Source: Nilaparvata lugens
Taxonomy: Eukaryota; Arthropoda; Insecta; Hemiptera; Delphacidae
Reading direction: 5' to 3'
Assembly (NCBI RefSeq): GCF_014356525.2
Contig: NC_052518.1
Span: 96,292,943 to 96,356,942, forward strand
DNA: 64,000 bases
Positions 24,501 through 36,271 of the stretch are shown here, one piece after another. The position numbers and the translations under genes were made by a program. The notes under the pieces are model-generated. The model did no database searches. It was given only the letters and a program-made list of their open reading frames with translations, and was not told the origin of the DNA. The stretch's first letter is position 1. The number at the start of each line of letters is the position of its first letter.

Positions 24501-25984
24501 AACTTGACACAATGAAATCTTGAAGAATTGAAAATAAGCCTATAACCAACCTCGGTTAATTAAGAATATTATTGCAAAATTTCAAGTTCATCAGTTGAGT
24601 AGTTCAGACGTGATAGGGATCACGTTCAAACCAGATCTTATAAATGTATTTTTGATTGGTCTATTAAACATTGGAGATAAAGGATTTATCATTTTCATGA
24701 TACGATATTATTAATATTTTTACTACATTCATGAGTTTTATGCAACTTGCAACTTATTCAAACATAATTCATAATTCATTAGTATTATCTTTAACTAGCT
24801 TGCCCGGCGAACTTAGTACCGCCAAAAAGTCAATGTATCACATGTCACGCTTGACTATTTGGTGAATCTTGAAATTCATCTGAATTTATCCCAAACAAAG
24901 GTTGTCAAAGGCCAGTAGTAAAGTATTGTAATGCTCCTGCATATAAAGCTTGCAAATATATGAATAAATTACTACTTCAAAAGATAATAACGGAAGAAAA
25001 CCATAGCATAAAAACACATATAATTTGGTTCAAAAAATTAAAGGTATAAAAATTCCAACTAATTTCCAGCTATTTTCCTATCATTTGATGTAACCAACAT
25101 GTATACTAGTATTGCAACAAGTGAAACAATTAGAATTCTTAAACTAAATCTTATAGATAATAACATGAATTGGAAAAATCTGAAATAATGAATAATAATA
25201 ATAATATACAAGGATAGCAATGCAATTGCTAATCAAACACTCCCATTACAATGTGGACCTCATTATAGCCAATCTGGAGCGACACGTCACAAGTTTTGTC
25301 CACACTGTCTTGATACAGTTGTCACTATAAACCACCATCCCGGCACTAAAAAATAAACATTGTAAATTGTACGGAATGCTATTTTCCAATTTTACACGCT
25401 CTTCACATAGTAGTTTTTAATACTGCCTAATTTTTCTGAATACTATTTCTTTAATTTTTGCAAATTTGTACCTACAACTGAAACTTATTATGAATAATGA
25501 TAATTTGATGGCAGAAGTTTGAGTATAAGATCATGGCCTTTATGAGGTTGCATAATATTCCTTTGATTTATTTGAACGATGATTTGTAATTGAATCAATA
25601 TAGAAACGCTTGTAAGTCTCCAGAACAAATATGGACTCAAATTTTTGTGTAAATCTTCTTCCTCTGTGGTTGATTTTACTGATTTCAACTTGGCATCATC
25701 CATGATTTCTTCATTATGATGGATATGGACATTATCTTGGCATCATTTCTCTATTATTATACAGTATTTCAATGGTCTGATACCACTTCTAGGAACAAAA
25801 ACATTCTTGTATACGTTTCTACTTAGGTTTTCTCTGATAATATAGTTATTACAAATTGTTTTATTTCATATCATATACAGCTTAATAATATTATTTTCTT
25901 AATTCATATTTTGTAAATTCATCTATAATTTTGCTGTATTGTAAGCTATTGTATATAATTGTATAAGCCAGTATATATTGTAAT

Positions 25985-26018
25985 CTACATAAATAAAGTA
26001 CTCAATCAATCAATCAAT
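25985..26018 (+). mobile_element. LINE-like 3' end with (TCAA)n tail
   Basis: acataaataaagtactcaat runs into four tcaa repeats. An AATAAA signal followed by a simple tetranucleotide tail suggests the 3' end of a non-LTR element whose body lies upstream or is truncated away. Confidence 0.35.
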
Positions 26019-26965
26019 CACTGCAATATCCGCTGAAATGTATTTTGATTTTGGAGAATATTTTTCCACAATTTTTATAATTTGCTTCACCATTATAATT
26101 CTACGTTTTCTAAAAGCTAAAAATGAGTACTTCCATTATGTAGTTGTACTCATGGAAAAGAGATAGGATTATAGATTTTTCTTATAATACCCAACTAAAA
26201 AAAGTTCATATTTTTCGATATAAATTATTGGTCATTCATGCATATTCATATTTCATACCAGAACTGATGAAATATGTAGAAACAAGCTCTTCTCCTAAAT
26301 CACTTTCAAAACTAGATTCATTTATTCCTGGCAGGCTAGTAACCTTGTACTGCCTTATTTCTATTCATCTGTTACCATTGTCCAAGCTCCTTTCAAGACC
26401 GTTAGACTATAAGCATATACCTCCTGCATTGTCTTTCCAACCCTCACAACTCGCATTCATTCCTTCTTTGTCTCACTCTTTACACTCCCCCTCTCTTTCC
26501 CATGTTGGCAACTTTCACCTCCCTTTCCCTCGAATAGCATATTTTGCCTTCCACGAGGGGTGGCAGTCTAGTTTGAACATTCTTACCAAGAACATGTGTC
26601 TGCTACGCGCATCACCGAAAATTTCATACAGCTGGCCTGCCAAATTTGTCTGTATTTGTAGTTTAATTTCTTTAGTCAGATTCATTGAAGTCACATTCTA
26701 ATTTAAACTGGGTAGTTTAATAGTGTTATAGCCTGTACAACCATACATCTATAGTGTTGACCCCGACGTGATCGAAAATTTGAAGTGTTATTTCTAGTGT
26801 TTGGTTATTTTTGTTATTTAGTAAACTGTTCGTTTCGCTACCTGTCACGTCACGTATCTTCCGTGACGCACTGTGTATCATGTATCATTTTGTATAATGT
26901 ATTCCGCGACCACCTCCTTGAGTTGGACTTTGCCGGTTTGTGTGTTTATCCGGTTTGGGTCATTT

Positions 26966-27690
26966 AAAATTACACTAGTAGTTCTGTGAACAGTAGAACT
27001 CGCGCAGGTTCAGTTATAAACCACAGCCTCCTCTTATACTGTCCATCAGAGTAAATCCTGTCTGTATGTCGTGTCGGTGAGGTATCGGTGTGAAAACGGC
27101 TAATGACTGTTGGGGTTGGTGTATCAGAAATGCTAACATCAAAAGCTAATCTCCTTCAAGACATACTGGCAACAGGTCAGCCAGAGTTCAAAGCAGAGAA
27201 AGGTCGAGAGACAACACTATGTTATTTTAGTTATTAATAGCATGCGTTATTGCAGGCAATCAATAGCTCATTTAATAGTGCATAAAAATTTCATTCAATG
27301 AGGCATGCAATTAATAGTCCACACAGCAGCTGATTTTTAACCAAATTACATTCAGATATTGAATTGCATGCAATTTATAATCCACTCGACGGCTGATTTA
27401 TGATGAATAATTCTGATTTAGTATGATTTTTACTCTAATATGGCGTATGAAGGAATCTCCTTTTCCTTTTATATTATCCTTGAAATTAAAAATTTCCAAA
27501 AACTTGTATATACTTCGACACGTAATTTAAAAAGGAGCATACCTGTCAAATTTCATGAACATCTATAACTGCGTTTCGCCGTAAATGCGGAACATATAAA
27601 CATTTGAACATAATATTATTAACATTTAAACAGAGTAATGCAAAACCGTCGACTTGAATCCTAGACCTCACTTCGCTCGGTCAATGAGGG
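26966..27690 (+). repeat. Dispersed repeat family A, copy 2 (uninterrupted)
   Basis: Begins gtagttctgtgaacagtaga and ends tcacttcgctcggtcaa. This is the fullest uninterrupted copy and serves as reference for the split copies. It is inverted relative to 20160-20835, so the two bracket 6 kb that includes the PIF/Harbinger-like element. Confidence 0.85.
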
Positions 27691-28644
27691 ACAAAAATGT
27701 TGAGGCTGCAGAGTAATTTTTGTAGAGTATTTCTTCATTTCAAATAGGATCCCCAACGAAACCTTCTTCAGATTATTCTTGTAAAACAATATTTAACTGT
27801 TTCATAATTTTCACTAACTTTGTATAATTAAAAGTTGCTGGTTTCAAAGATTACAATACAACAGTTCATGAGCGAGTTATCCAACCCAGGGCGTCACTAG
27901 TATAAAAATAATTTAAATTCATAGTTGTTCATCTGAGTAACTAGGTGGTTTCACTGCAACGCACTTCAAACTCCTCTGAGATATTTGCCAACCGACTTGC
28001 TGGATAGTAGCGTGCGCGTGCGCCCGTGCTTCACGGGTCTCATTGAAACGAAATAAAATATACTAATAAATAAATTATAATAAATAAGTAGATAATATCA
28101 ACTTGGAGGTATGTGCGGCTCACCAAAGCCAATTCGTAGTTGTTTACAGACACTTGATACAGTTGTTCAGCATTAACATTTCCAGCATTAAACATAATTT
28201 CACCTTCGAACGTATAATAACCATTCAGCCATGATGATCAATCATTGCATGATCATCATGCTTCATACTGAGTACTGGGAGCTGTGACTTTCTTATCAGT
28301 GATTTCTGCCATTTTGCTGTATGAAGCTGTTTGATTTAGACGGTTACACTACACATGGATCAGAGCACTAAGCAGTTACTGTATGTGAATGCGGGATTTG
28401 TAGAGCCTTTTATCATTTTTGACTCACATACAGTTGTTTAACTTAAAAGAACGCATGGTATACACCCCGTTTTTCGGAGGAGACGATGAGCTGTCGGTCC
28501 CGACTACCTAAAAAATAGTCGTCATCGCTCATCATCATTCCTCTCACTCATTACCCACGCACAAGCCTAAGAGCTTATGTGGGCATTATTATAACCACGC
28601 TACAATGCAGGTGCGCAGAGGACTACAACATAATAGTTCATAAA
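27691..28644. other. Intergenic; repeat fragment at 28460-28590
   Basis: No gene is recognised. 28480-28590 (gagctgtcggtcccgactac, a gtcgtcatcgct block, then acccacgcacaagcctaaga) looks like the 3' end of an insect dispersed retroelement, recalled only in general terms. A cgcccgtgcttcacgggt hairpin lies near 28022-28040. Confidence 0.35.
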
Positions 28645-28871
28645 TTATTATTAAACGAAAATCCAAATTAAATGCTGTAAATCAATTCGAAGACTTCTGC
28701 TACAGCAAAGATTGACAACAGGGTAAACAGCTAGATGGAAATTCGATGAGCGCTACTATTCAAAAATTATTTGTCAGCCGAAATTTCCATCTAGCTGTTT
28801 ACCCTGTTGTCAATATTTGCAGAAGCAGAAGCCTTTTACAGCATTTAATTTGGATTTTCGTTTAATAATAA
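28645..28871. repeat. Hairpin MITE family D
   Basis: The left arm 28645-28747 (taaacgaaaatccaaattaa, then atgctgtaaatc, gacaacagggtaaacagcta) pairs with the inverted right arm 28780-28871. The same sequence recurs, not as a simple hairpin, at 40375-40935. Confidence 0.8.
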
Positions 28872-29289
28872 TTAATTTATTTAGCATTTGAATAAATGCA
28901 ATAAATAAGTAATATAGTTCACGTCTGATCACGAAGATAGTGTGATTTAACATTGTTATGAACAGATCACATTAATCGAGAGAATATTTTGCAGTAATGC
29001 CACTGTTTTAAGGATTTCTTCCCATGTTGGAACAACTCCTAAAGTCTGTGATATATTACTTTTAACATGAAGAGGAGAAACCCATTTCTCCCTCCACAGT
29101 TTGTAGCGTAGACACAGACGGACATCCTGCGCACAATTGGATGCGCCGTATCATTTTGCTTCTTGTTCTTGTGATGAAAACTGTAGCATTAGGTAAAAGT
29201 GTGTAAAAACATATTGATTTTCGAGTGAAATATATAACTACTTCTTTTACTACAGCAGTTGATACCATCGAGAAAAGATAGAAAAGATA

Positions 29290-29580
29290 ATCACATGGTA
29301 TAAGGTGTTTATGTTGCAATGTCACTGTTAACTGAAGCCGATAGTCCTCTAGTAGTTGTTTTTGGTGAAGCTATGTGACGCTGGTACAGTAGTCTCTCAT
29401 ACTGTGCCCTTCTTACACTCTTATACTCCCAACAACACACTAATAATAGACAGTAGTCCACAGTAATCGGAGAAGAAATTTGGAACATAAATGGCCTATT
29501 CCTACCAACAGTAGTAATAACAGTAATAATAGACAGTAATCGGCTTGAAATTTGGAACATAAATGACCAATTCCTACCAC
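29290..29580. repeat. MITE family E copy (degenerate)
   Basis: cacatggtataaggtgttta at 29293 and the internal gatagtcctctagtagttgt and agtctctcatactgt blocks match, in inverted orientation, the copy at 33585-33970 and the copy at 39727-39988. Confidence 0.6.
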
Positions 29581-29855
29581 TAGTAGACAGTAGTTCTGTG
29601 AACAGTAGACTTCACGCAGTATTCTCATCCACAAGTACCTGATTGGAACTATAGACCTTATGGAAATACAGCAATAGACTGGCTTCTCCACACATCTGTG
29701 TAATCACTTGTCAGCTGATTTATGACGATCTGTGTGCGCCTACCTTTATGATGAATAATTCTATAGTCTGATTTTTACTCCGATATTGGCGTATGAAGGA
29801 GGCTCCTTTTTCCTTCCATATTATCCTTGAAATGCAAAATTTCCAAAAACCTTGT

Positions 29856-31175
29856 TTGTTTGTTTGTTTTGAATATCTTAACAGAGTATGAGAATTGTCA
29901 AAAAAAAAAAAAATGCTTACATAAAAATACATACACACACACTCACATACAAACATATCAACACACAAAGGGCCCCTCCCTACACATATATTCCTGTGTG
30001 GTATAAAATACACCTTCCATCAATAACTCTTTTAACTTCTTTCCGAATAAATTGAGATCTTCAACGTTTTTCATATCATCATGAAGCTTTCTAAAAAATT
30101 TAAGACCCATATATGTTGGCTTCTTTTCAAAAAGAGCTGTCCTATGGTACATGGAAGCAAAGTCTCCTCTATTTCTGGTTTGATACCTGTGGGAATCACT
30201 ATTTCTAGCCGAAGCCTTATTTCTCCTGAAGTACATAATCACCTCATTAATGTAAAGAGAGGGAACGGTGATAATGCCTAGCTCCTTGAAATGATTCCTG
30301 CAAGATTCGAGAGGCATAATTCCTTTTATTGACCGTATAGCTTTTTTCTGCAGCCTGAAAACTCTCTCCAAATTCTGACAGGACCCACCCCAAACAACAA
30401 TGGCATAGCGAATATGTGACATAATTAGGGAATGGAAGACTGCCATTGTCAGTTTGGAATCATTTAACCTTCTAATCTGTCTGAGTGCAAAAACACCTGA
30501 GGAGATTCTATTACAAAGCTGATCAATATAGTAATCCCATGATAAATACTGGTCTAAAGCTACCCCTAGGAACTTAACAAAAAGAGGCTTGTCAACATTT
30601 GTATTATTTACCTGGACATTAATATTATGTGTTGGCCTAGAGTTATTCTTATGTCTAAACTGTAAGTATTGTGATTTCGTTTCTTTTTTTCCAAGCTTAA
30701 GTTGTTGAAGGTATTGGGCTATGGCATTTATGTTCAAAAAAGTGTCAATTTCTAAAACATTCACATCTTGTGATCCACAAATGTAGGAAGTGTCGACAGC
30801 ATATAATAGAACTCTACCCTGTGATATAACCTGTGGTATGTCATTCACATACAAAAGAAACAACAATGGTCCAAGGATACTTCTTTGTGGGACACCCGCA
30901 TTTACTGATAAACTATTCGATAAATGTTTCATCAACTGCCCATATTCCACCCTTGAAATCTCAACAATTTGAGACCTATTCAGGAGATAGGACCTGAACC
31001 ACTCTAGCTCAATACCTCTCACACCCACTTTCTCCAACTTCTTCATCAAGATTTCATGGTCCACACAGTCAAAAGCTTTGCTTAAATCCAGGAAAACTCC
31101 AACAGTCTTTTTCCCCATGTCCATCATGTCAATTATGTCCTCAAACATAGATGAAATTGCCGTCTTCGTGGATTT
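29856..31175 (-). mobile_element. 5'-truncated LINE with (CAAA)n tail
   Basis: The minus-strand 3' end is a (caaa)n tail at 29856-29870 (read as tttgtttgtttg on the plus strand). The 5' end breaks off inside the RT domain at about 31175. Both junctions abut family A sequence and a short ttgt is shared by both flanks, consistent with a small target-site duplication. This element is younger than the family A copy it interrupts. Confidence 0.85.
29958..31175 (-). pseudogene. LINE RT ORF with damaged catalytic motif
   Basis: About 396 codons are open from an internal ATG at 31148, with KSTKTAISS readable upstream to the truncation point. Motif A is intact (VFLDLSKAFDCVDHEIL). Motif B reads GVPQRSILGPLLF where the family norm is a Gly after Gln, and motif C reads YAVD where YADD is expected, so one catalytic Asp is Val. 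The C-terminal region has SCRNHFKELGIITVPSLYI and HRYQTRNR, as in the other two CR1/Jockey-group LINEs here. The long open frame with two missense hits at invariant residues suggests a copy that was reverse-transcribed recently but is catalytically dead. Confidence 0.85.
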
Positions 31176-31332
31176 TTGTATATACGTCGACGCGCAATTA
31201 AAAAAGGAACATACCTGTCAAATTTCATGAAAATCTATTACCGCGTTTCGCCGTAAATGCTCAACATATAAACATTAAGAGAAATGCCAAACCGTCGACT
31301 TGAATCATAGACCTCACTTCGCTCGGTCAATT

Positions 31333-32289
31333 AGATTCCTACTCATGCTATCTTTCCTCTTGATAAGAGGTACCTACCCAATGACCTAACCGTCCAAACC
31401 GGTAAATCTTCAATCATCAACAAAATTTGTGAAAATAAACTGATTTTCAATGATTTTCAATATTGTAATGTAACTACATGAATCGGCGGTGTTTCAACTA
31501 ATAATTGTCGGCTCTCTGATAAGGATATGAAGTAATATCGTTCCCATTAACACACCTCCAGTATTATGAGAGATAGGTGGACTTCAGGTGTGTTTTAAAC
31601 CACCGCCTAGTAATTTTGCAACTGATAACACTATTAGCAGAGCTGGTCTTAAACAGACATCCATCCAATGACAGAACCGATAGCGCGGCGCTGAACTTAA
31701 TTTGAACCATAAGACAGTCTCTCCTGCGAGGAATAATTCTTTTATTATGATTATCATGCAATTTTAGGTGGGTTCCAAACAACTGGCAAAATAATTCCAA
31801 GCAATACCAGGACTAGAATTTTATGAGTACAAATTTTTGTACTACTAACTTGATAAGTTATAATATTTTTAACATAATTACCTACATCAAAACAATATTC
31901 ATTCTTAATGTAAATCAAAATGAAAGGACTTATTAATACCGGTATACTGAAAAAAATCAGGAAAAAATCTTAGCAGAAATCACTATAAGTAGTGAATCTT
32001 AAAAATGAATAAATAAATATGAACTATAAATTCAATCTTTCATTAAAAATTTTCTATGCTTTTATACTCCAGAGCGAAGCTCGGTCCCCCGTTAAATAGT
32101 GGATATTCATAGAATTCAATCAATATTTGTTCATTTTCACGGTTTTTCTGTGAAAATATGTGTGGTTATATGAATATTCTTCATTTTATGATGTTGAATA
32201 AATTATTTTGTGATAGCAGATTGATAAAAATTCAATAATTTATCCTTTCAATCCGGTAAATAAACGATTTGAACGTTTGAATTTAACCG
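31333..32289. other. Intergenic, no gene recognised
   Basis: AT-rich. A repeat-like ccagagcgaagctcggtccc lies near 32070, resembling caccgagcttcgctcg at about 34893 in the opposite sense, so these may be termini of one family. Confidence 0.4.
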
Positions 32290-32485
32290 CTCTCGTCTCT
32301 GATTGGTGGATAATCCACGGCCATCTTCAAACAAAAGCGGCCATTTTTTCTACGTAGGTAGAGCTAAAATCGCTAAAGGCAGTGATGCAGATCGCAGAGC
32401 AATTTCAAGACTGTATCAACTTGTGAATTCCGCTCTAATATTTCGTGGATAAATATTATTACCAACAGTGTGTCCTAATTAAAAG
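32290..32485 (+). promoter_or_regulatory. Putative promoter and non-coding first exon of the THAP gene
   Basis: An inverted CCAAT box (attgg, 32302-32306) is followed by ggccatctt (32319-32327) and gcggccatttt (from 32337), which resemble YY1/Pho sites often found at metazoan start sites. About 140 bp further, aaaag|gtagta (32485/32486) could be a splice donor. The next good acceptor on this strand is at 34288-34289, one base before the ATG of coding exon 1. No TATA box is evident. The link between this segment and the gene is inferred from position and composition; transcript data would be needed to place the start. Confidence 0.35.
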
Positions 32486-33584
32486 GTAGTATTTGTTTAA
32501 GCTTAAAACTTTGTTCGCATTAATTAAAATTAATTTGACTTCTTTCAAACCGAACCCGTTGTCAAGCCGACTGTCGTTTTTTGGCCACAATGGAGCTACT
32601 CCATGGTCCATGAATCGAACAAGCCCCATAATTTAGATAAATCGATTATCAACCGTAATCTATTCTCCCACTTTCCACATCAATCCATCTCTAATATTAA
32701 TAAATTATAAACTAAATTATAACCTATTATAACCTAACAAATGTTGTTGAAGTAAACAATGAAATTGATGAGATATTTTTTCAAATTTTAGATTTCTATT
32801 TTGTGCCACTTGAAAAATTTAATTTATCTACTTTACTGTTCTACTTTCTAGTTCTACATTAGAATAGGATTGTTGAGCTCGGTTTATTCCTTATCCCAAC
32901 ATATTGCAAACTAATTTCTTGGCGGGAGGTTGAACGCCAAATTGTTTACATTATTTTTGTTTTGTAATATTAATTTTATTAGTGTTTATATTAAAATAAA
33001 TCCATTAGAAAACAATTTTTTTAGTATTTGTATTGTTTTTTATTGATCATTCGTATTGATTATTGAATATATTATAGTCGTTCTCTATGAGTCGTTATTT
33101 GCTAGGTGAGGCAGGTTTTTCTCTTGATTTTATTGGTTAGTTCAAAGTATTCACTATTCATTAACTAATTTAATCATGTATTCCTGTCCGTGTATAAAGT
33201 AGTTGCCTAACTTATCGTTGTAAGTCAGTTTATTTTTATAAATTTTATAGATATTTCTTTAAAATCGTTTTTCTTATGTCGTTAATTACGAAATATGCAT
33301 GACTCACCGGTTTTTCTAATAAATTTTATCAGAACGTTCATAGTATTTACCATCTAATATATTCTATTAAATTGACATAATTATTTTTTTGTATCAGTGT
33401 AGCCTACATGTATTAGTAGTTGGCAAATTTAAACTTGAAAATCAGTTTATTTTCACAAATTTTGTTGATTATTGAGGATTTACCGGTTTGGTGGGTTGGG
33501 CCGTTGGGTAGGTCCTATCAAGAGAAAAGATAGCATAAGTAAATATCTCATGGCAGGAATATCTCATTTATGTTCCAAATTTAA

Positions 33585-33970
33585 GGCCGACTACTGTCTA
33601 TTATTAGTGTGTTGTAGTAGTGTTGGGCTAGGCGCACACCAGTTAGTCAATAGTGCAATAATAGTTAGTCAACATGATCAGTCACGTTTAGTCACAATAC
33701 TTCACACAGTTGCTTATGACGCAATTCACACTGATTAGTCATTGCAATTAGACTTGTTCTCATAAGCAACTATGTAAAGTATTGTGACTAAACGTGTCTA
33801 ATCATGTCTTGTATTGACTAACTTGTGTGCGCCTAGCCTAAGAACGGAACAGTATGAGAGACTACCAGCGTCACATAGCTTCACCAAAAACAACTACTAG
33901 GACTATCGGCTTCATTTAACAGTTAACACTCACATTTGCAACATAACGGTCCTATACTATGGGATATCAC
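33585..33970. repeat. MITE family E copy with a second MITE inserted
   Basis: Left block ccgactactgtctattattagtgtg and right block gagactaccagcgtcacata ... ctatactatgggatat match 29290-29580 and 39727-39988. The middle is interrupted by a different palindromic element at 33624-33841. Confidence 0.65.
33624..33841. repeat. Nested hairpin MITE (ggctaggcgcacac ends)
   Basis: The left end ttgggctaggcgcacacca and right end acttgtgtgcgcctagccta are inverted repeats. Pairing extends inward about 70-85 bases (gttagtcaa, cgtttagtcacaatac, gttgcttatga with their inverted copies at 33760-33825). Confidence 0.85.
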
Positions 33971-34090
33971 CACACATGATACAGTATCAACACAATATGA
34001 TACAGAATCATGTCAACTTGATACACAACATCATAGTTTGATACAAAACTTGCAAACTTAAAAATAATACTGCAAACCATTGGATATATT
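33968..34090 (+). repeat. Flanking repeat upstream of the THAP gene
   Basis: acatgatacagtatcaac, cttgatacacaacatcatag and gatacaaaacttgcaaactt recur downstream at 42030-42105, 42150-42198 and 42493-42550. The same sequence therefore flanks both sides of the coding exons. Confidence 0.7.
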
Positions 34091-34290
34091 CTTATGACAT
34101 CTTTTCTCTGTTGTTTTACTGTATTTTTTGTTAATTCTACTCATTGTTCCTGATTGTTTACCAGTTATTATTGATTCCATCAATAAATTAAAGTCTTGTG
34201 AGTAGTTATTGTTGATATTCTGTTGTAAATTTCTCTAATTTTTGTTTATTTTGTAGTTGTAAATTGGCTAATTACTGTTAATTTTGCAGG

Positions 34291-34428
34291 ATGAGTGACG
34301 AACCGCCTGCGGAGCTCTTTGGCTCCGACAGTCTGCCGGAGACTGATGACGTCATCAAGGGTGATGAAACAATGCAGTTCTCAACATCCGAGGAAAGTTC
34401 TAAGATGGTTAATGCCGATCTTCAGAAG
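34291..34428 (+). CDS. THAP/AT-hook protein, coding exon 1
   Basis: The first of five coding exons of the window's best-supported host gene, probably a nuclear DNA-binding protein. A tttgcag acceptor ends at 34289, one base before the ATG, so an intron lies in the 5' UTR. The exon encodes residues 1-46, starting MSDEPPAELFGSDS: acidic, Ser/Thr-rich and without a known fold, plausibly a disordered regulatory tail. It ends at cttcagaag|gtttgt (donor 34429), leaving a phase-0 intron of 1435 bp that holds a palindromic MITE (34512-34696) and fragments of other repeats. Codon GC is higher than in the surrounding DNA. The start is chosen because it is the first ATG after the acceptor and is in frame with all later exons. 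Joining of the exons is inferred, not seen in a transcript. Confidence 0.65.
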
Positions 34429-34511
34429 GTTTGTTTCTATATTTTTAATCACCCTCTTCTTTTAGTTTCCAAATCTTCAGGTTCTCCTGTAGAATAAATA
34501 TATCTGTCCAT

Positions 34512-34696
34512 GGCTGAACTCACACTTAGGCGACTCAGGTGGAGAAGAGACTGGACTCTAGTGGAGATCATGTGTTTCCAAATGGTGACGTCGCGGAGAC
34601 TAGAATCGACTGGTCTGAGTGTCACCATTTGGAAACACATGCTCTCCACTAGAGTCCAGTCTCTTTCCACCTGAGTCGCCTAAGTGTGAGTTGAGC
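34512..34696. repeat. Hairpin MITE in intron 1 of the THAP gene
   Basis: The left arm 34512-34588 (ggctgaactcacacttaggc, then gactggactctagtgga, tttccaaatggtgac) and the right arm 34621-34696 are near-perfect inverted repeats around a 32-bp loop. It begins only 83 bp after the exon 1 donor. Confidence 0.9.
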
Positions 34697-34794
34697 CTAA
34701 GTTTATAAACGTAAATAAGTGTATATTTTTGACATAGTTTATAAAGGTCAACACTACGACAATGACCAAGTCAGGTCCACATTCTGACACTGCC

Positions 34795-34825
34795 ATTATA
34801 ACGTGGACCTCATTATAGTAAATCA
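34795..34825. repeat. MITE family C terminus in intron 1
   Basis: ccattataacgtggacctca followed by ttatagta matches the family C terminal repeat. Only this end is present. Confidence 0.55.
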
Positions 34826-35249
34826 AATCTGTATTTATATTTGAATTGTTTATCTGTTTGTATCTATTTGCATATTTATCTGTAAAATCGGGGCACCGAG
34901 CTTCGCTCGTTATTTTTATTCATTGATAAACAGAACACAATTCTCTAAAATGATCGTCTTTTTATTCATTTACAGCTGGCTATACGTCAGCTTATAATTT
35001 CGGGGATGCGATATTTTGATGTTTCACAGAATCACTCGCTCACTTTTTACTATCCACAGACGACGAGAGTCTCAGCTGTTTCAGTCAAGGATGAATTATT
35101 CTTTTAATGTCGTTCAGCGATTTTTCCCAAGGATGAGACCTAATGCAATCGAATTTTGATGCCATAAACCTACTATGTTCCAAATCGTTAGAGCCGTTTT
35201 CGAGATCCGTTGAACATAAATAACCTGATATAAAAATATAGACAGAATA

Positions 35250-35410
35250 AATCTTATAGCCTAGCACACTTTATTCTTTAAAAAAAAAAACTTTAAAATA
35301 GTTGAACAACTCAGATTCAGAACCTGAAGATGGTGTAAACCGAAACTAGTTGTTCAACTATTTTAAAGTTTTTTAAAAAGAATAAAGGGTGCTATAAGAT
35401 TTATTTTGTT
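35250..35410. repeat. Partial copy of the 4.8-kb hairpin MITE
   Basis: The right arm (aacctgaagatggtgtaaac, then gaaactagttgttcaac) is nearly identical to 4815-4855. The left arm is shortened after gttgaacaac. It lies in intron 1. Confidence 0.7.
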
Positions 35411-35529
35411 TTATTAATTTAAAAGCAGCCCATGTCAATAAGTGTTTTTAAATATAGACAGATATACATAAATTGCTCGCTTAATATAATAGGGTATATT
35501 ATCATCTACTCTGAAAATAGGATTAATCA

Positions 35530-35690
35530 GACTATAGAATTATCATTAATAATCAATCAGCTGACAAGTGGATTATTCATTGCATGCATTACACATATGT
35601 CTGGAGAAGCCGGTGAACAGGTGACACCAGATACTTGTGGATGAGAAAACTGCGTGAGGTATACGTTTCACAGAACTAGTTGATTTATCA
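35530..35690 (-). repeat. Family A fragment in intron 1
   Basis: gactatagaattatcattaa, tcagctgacaagtgg, ttgcatgca and a degenerate ttcacagaacta edge match one half of family A. The gaccgag edge is missing. Confidence 0.6.
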
Positions 35691-35863
35691 AGTTTCAAAT
35701 ATAGTCGATTATTTACATAATTATAAAGGTTATGGTAGTAAATCGAATCTGTTTCTGTATTTATATTGAATTGCTAATCTGTTTGTATCTTGATACAAAC
35801 AGATTAATATCATATCTGTATATTCGTCTGTTTCTAATTTTGTAACTGTTTGTTGTCGCCCAG

Positions 35864-36271
35864 GTAATGGACTCAATATCGGTGTCAGCGGACGGCGTCG
35901 ATGTGGACGACGAGAAACTTTTATCACAGTTTGTCGTGGGCAACCTGGGCGCCGATGACCACCATCACGGACCCACCACCGCTGAGGAGTCCTCCTCTTC
36001 CTCACTGGCCGACGAGAAAGCGCTGCTTGAATCAGTGCTGGCACGCGCCGCCAATAGTGACCAGGTGGCGACACTTGGTGACCAGGTGGCGACACTCGGT
36101 GGCCAGGTGGCGACACTCGGTGGCCAGGGGAGGACACTTGGTAGCCTTGTGGGGGCACTCAGTGGTCACGTGGCGTCGCCGGCTGCCGGCGATGAGACAC
36201 CGGAGGAGACGATGCAGGTGGAGAGGTTGATGGAGTCTATACATAGCGGCAGCAGTAATGATGAACCCAAG
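35864..36271 (+). CDS. THAP/AT-hook protein, coding exon 2
   Basis: Residues 47-182 of the conceptual protein. The acceptor tcgcccag ends at 35863 and the donor is cccaag|gttcgt at 36272; length 408, both introns phase 0. The exon opens VMDSISVSADGVDVDDEK, an acidic stretch, then a DDHHHG cluster and a Ser run. Five consecutive seven-residue repeats at 36059-36163 (DQVATLG, DQVATLG, GQVATLG and two degenerate ones) follow; the hydrophobic spacing could make a short amphipathic helix or coiled coil, but Gly and Thr make this uncertain. The exon ends with an acidic segment (MQVERLMESIHSGSS). GC content is far above the flanking introns, which supports real coding. No catalytic motif is present. 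The 21-bp DNA repeats are a potential site of length variation. Confidence 0.65.

Larger units (their letters stand above)
23630..26964. other. Intergenic with TE termini, no gene recognised
   Basis: The longest open frame (about 26144-26701, no convincing ATG start) has no recognisable domain. Present within: a Helitron-like 3' end at 24456-24500, another hairpin terminus near 24795-24825, a MITE family C end at 25245-25270, and a LINE-like 3' tail at 25985-26018. Confidence 0.4.
29587..31332 (+). repeat. Family A copy 3, split by a LINE
   Basis: The left part 29587-29855 and right part 31176-31332 together match 26966-27690: the break falls within the block that in the uninterrupted copy reads ttccaaaaacttgtatatac. 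The inserted LINE lies between. The right edge ends tcgctcggtcaatta. Confidence 0.85.

Noticed and set aside
26144..26701. 185-codon plus-strand open frame
   Set aside because: No ATG at the start, no domain, and a composition typical of chance frames; not listed as a gene.
34449..34670. Minus-strand ORF next to exon 1
   Set aside because: Lies almost entirely in the palindromic MITE.
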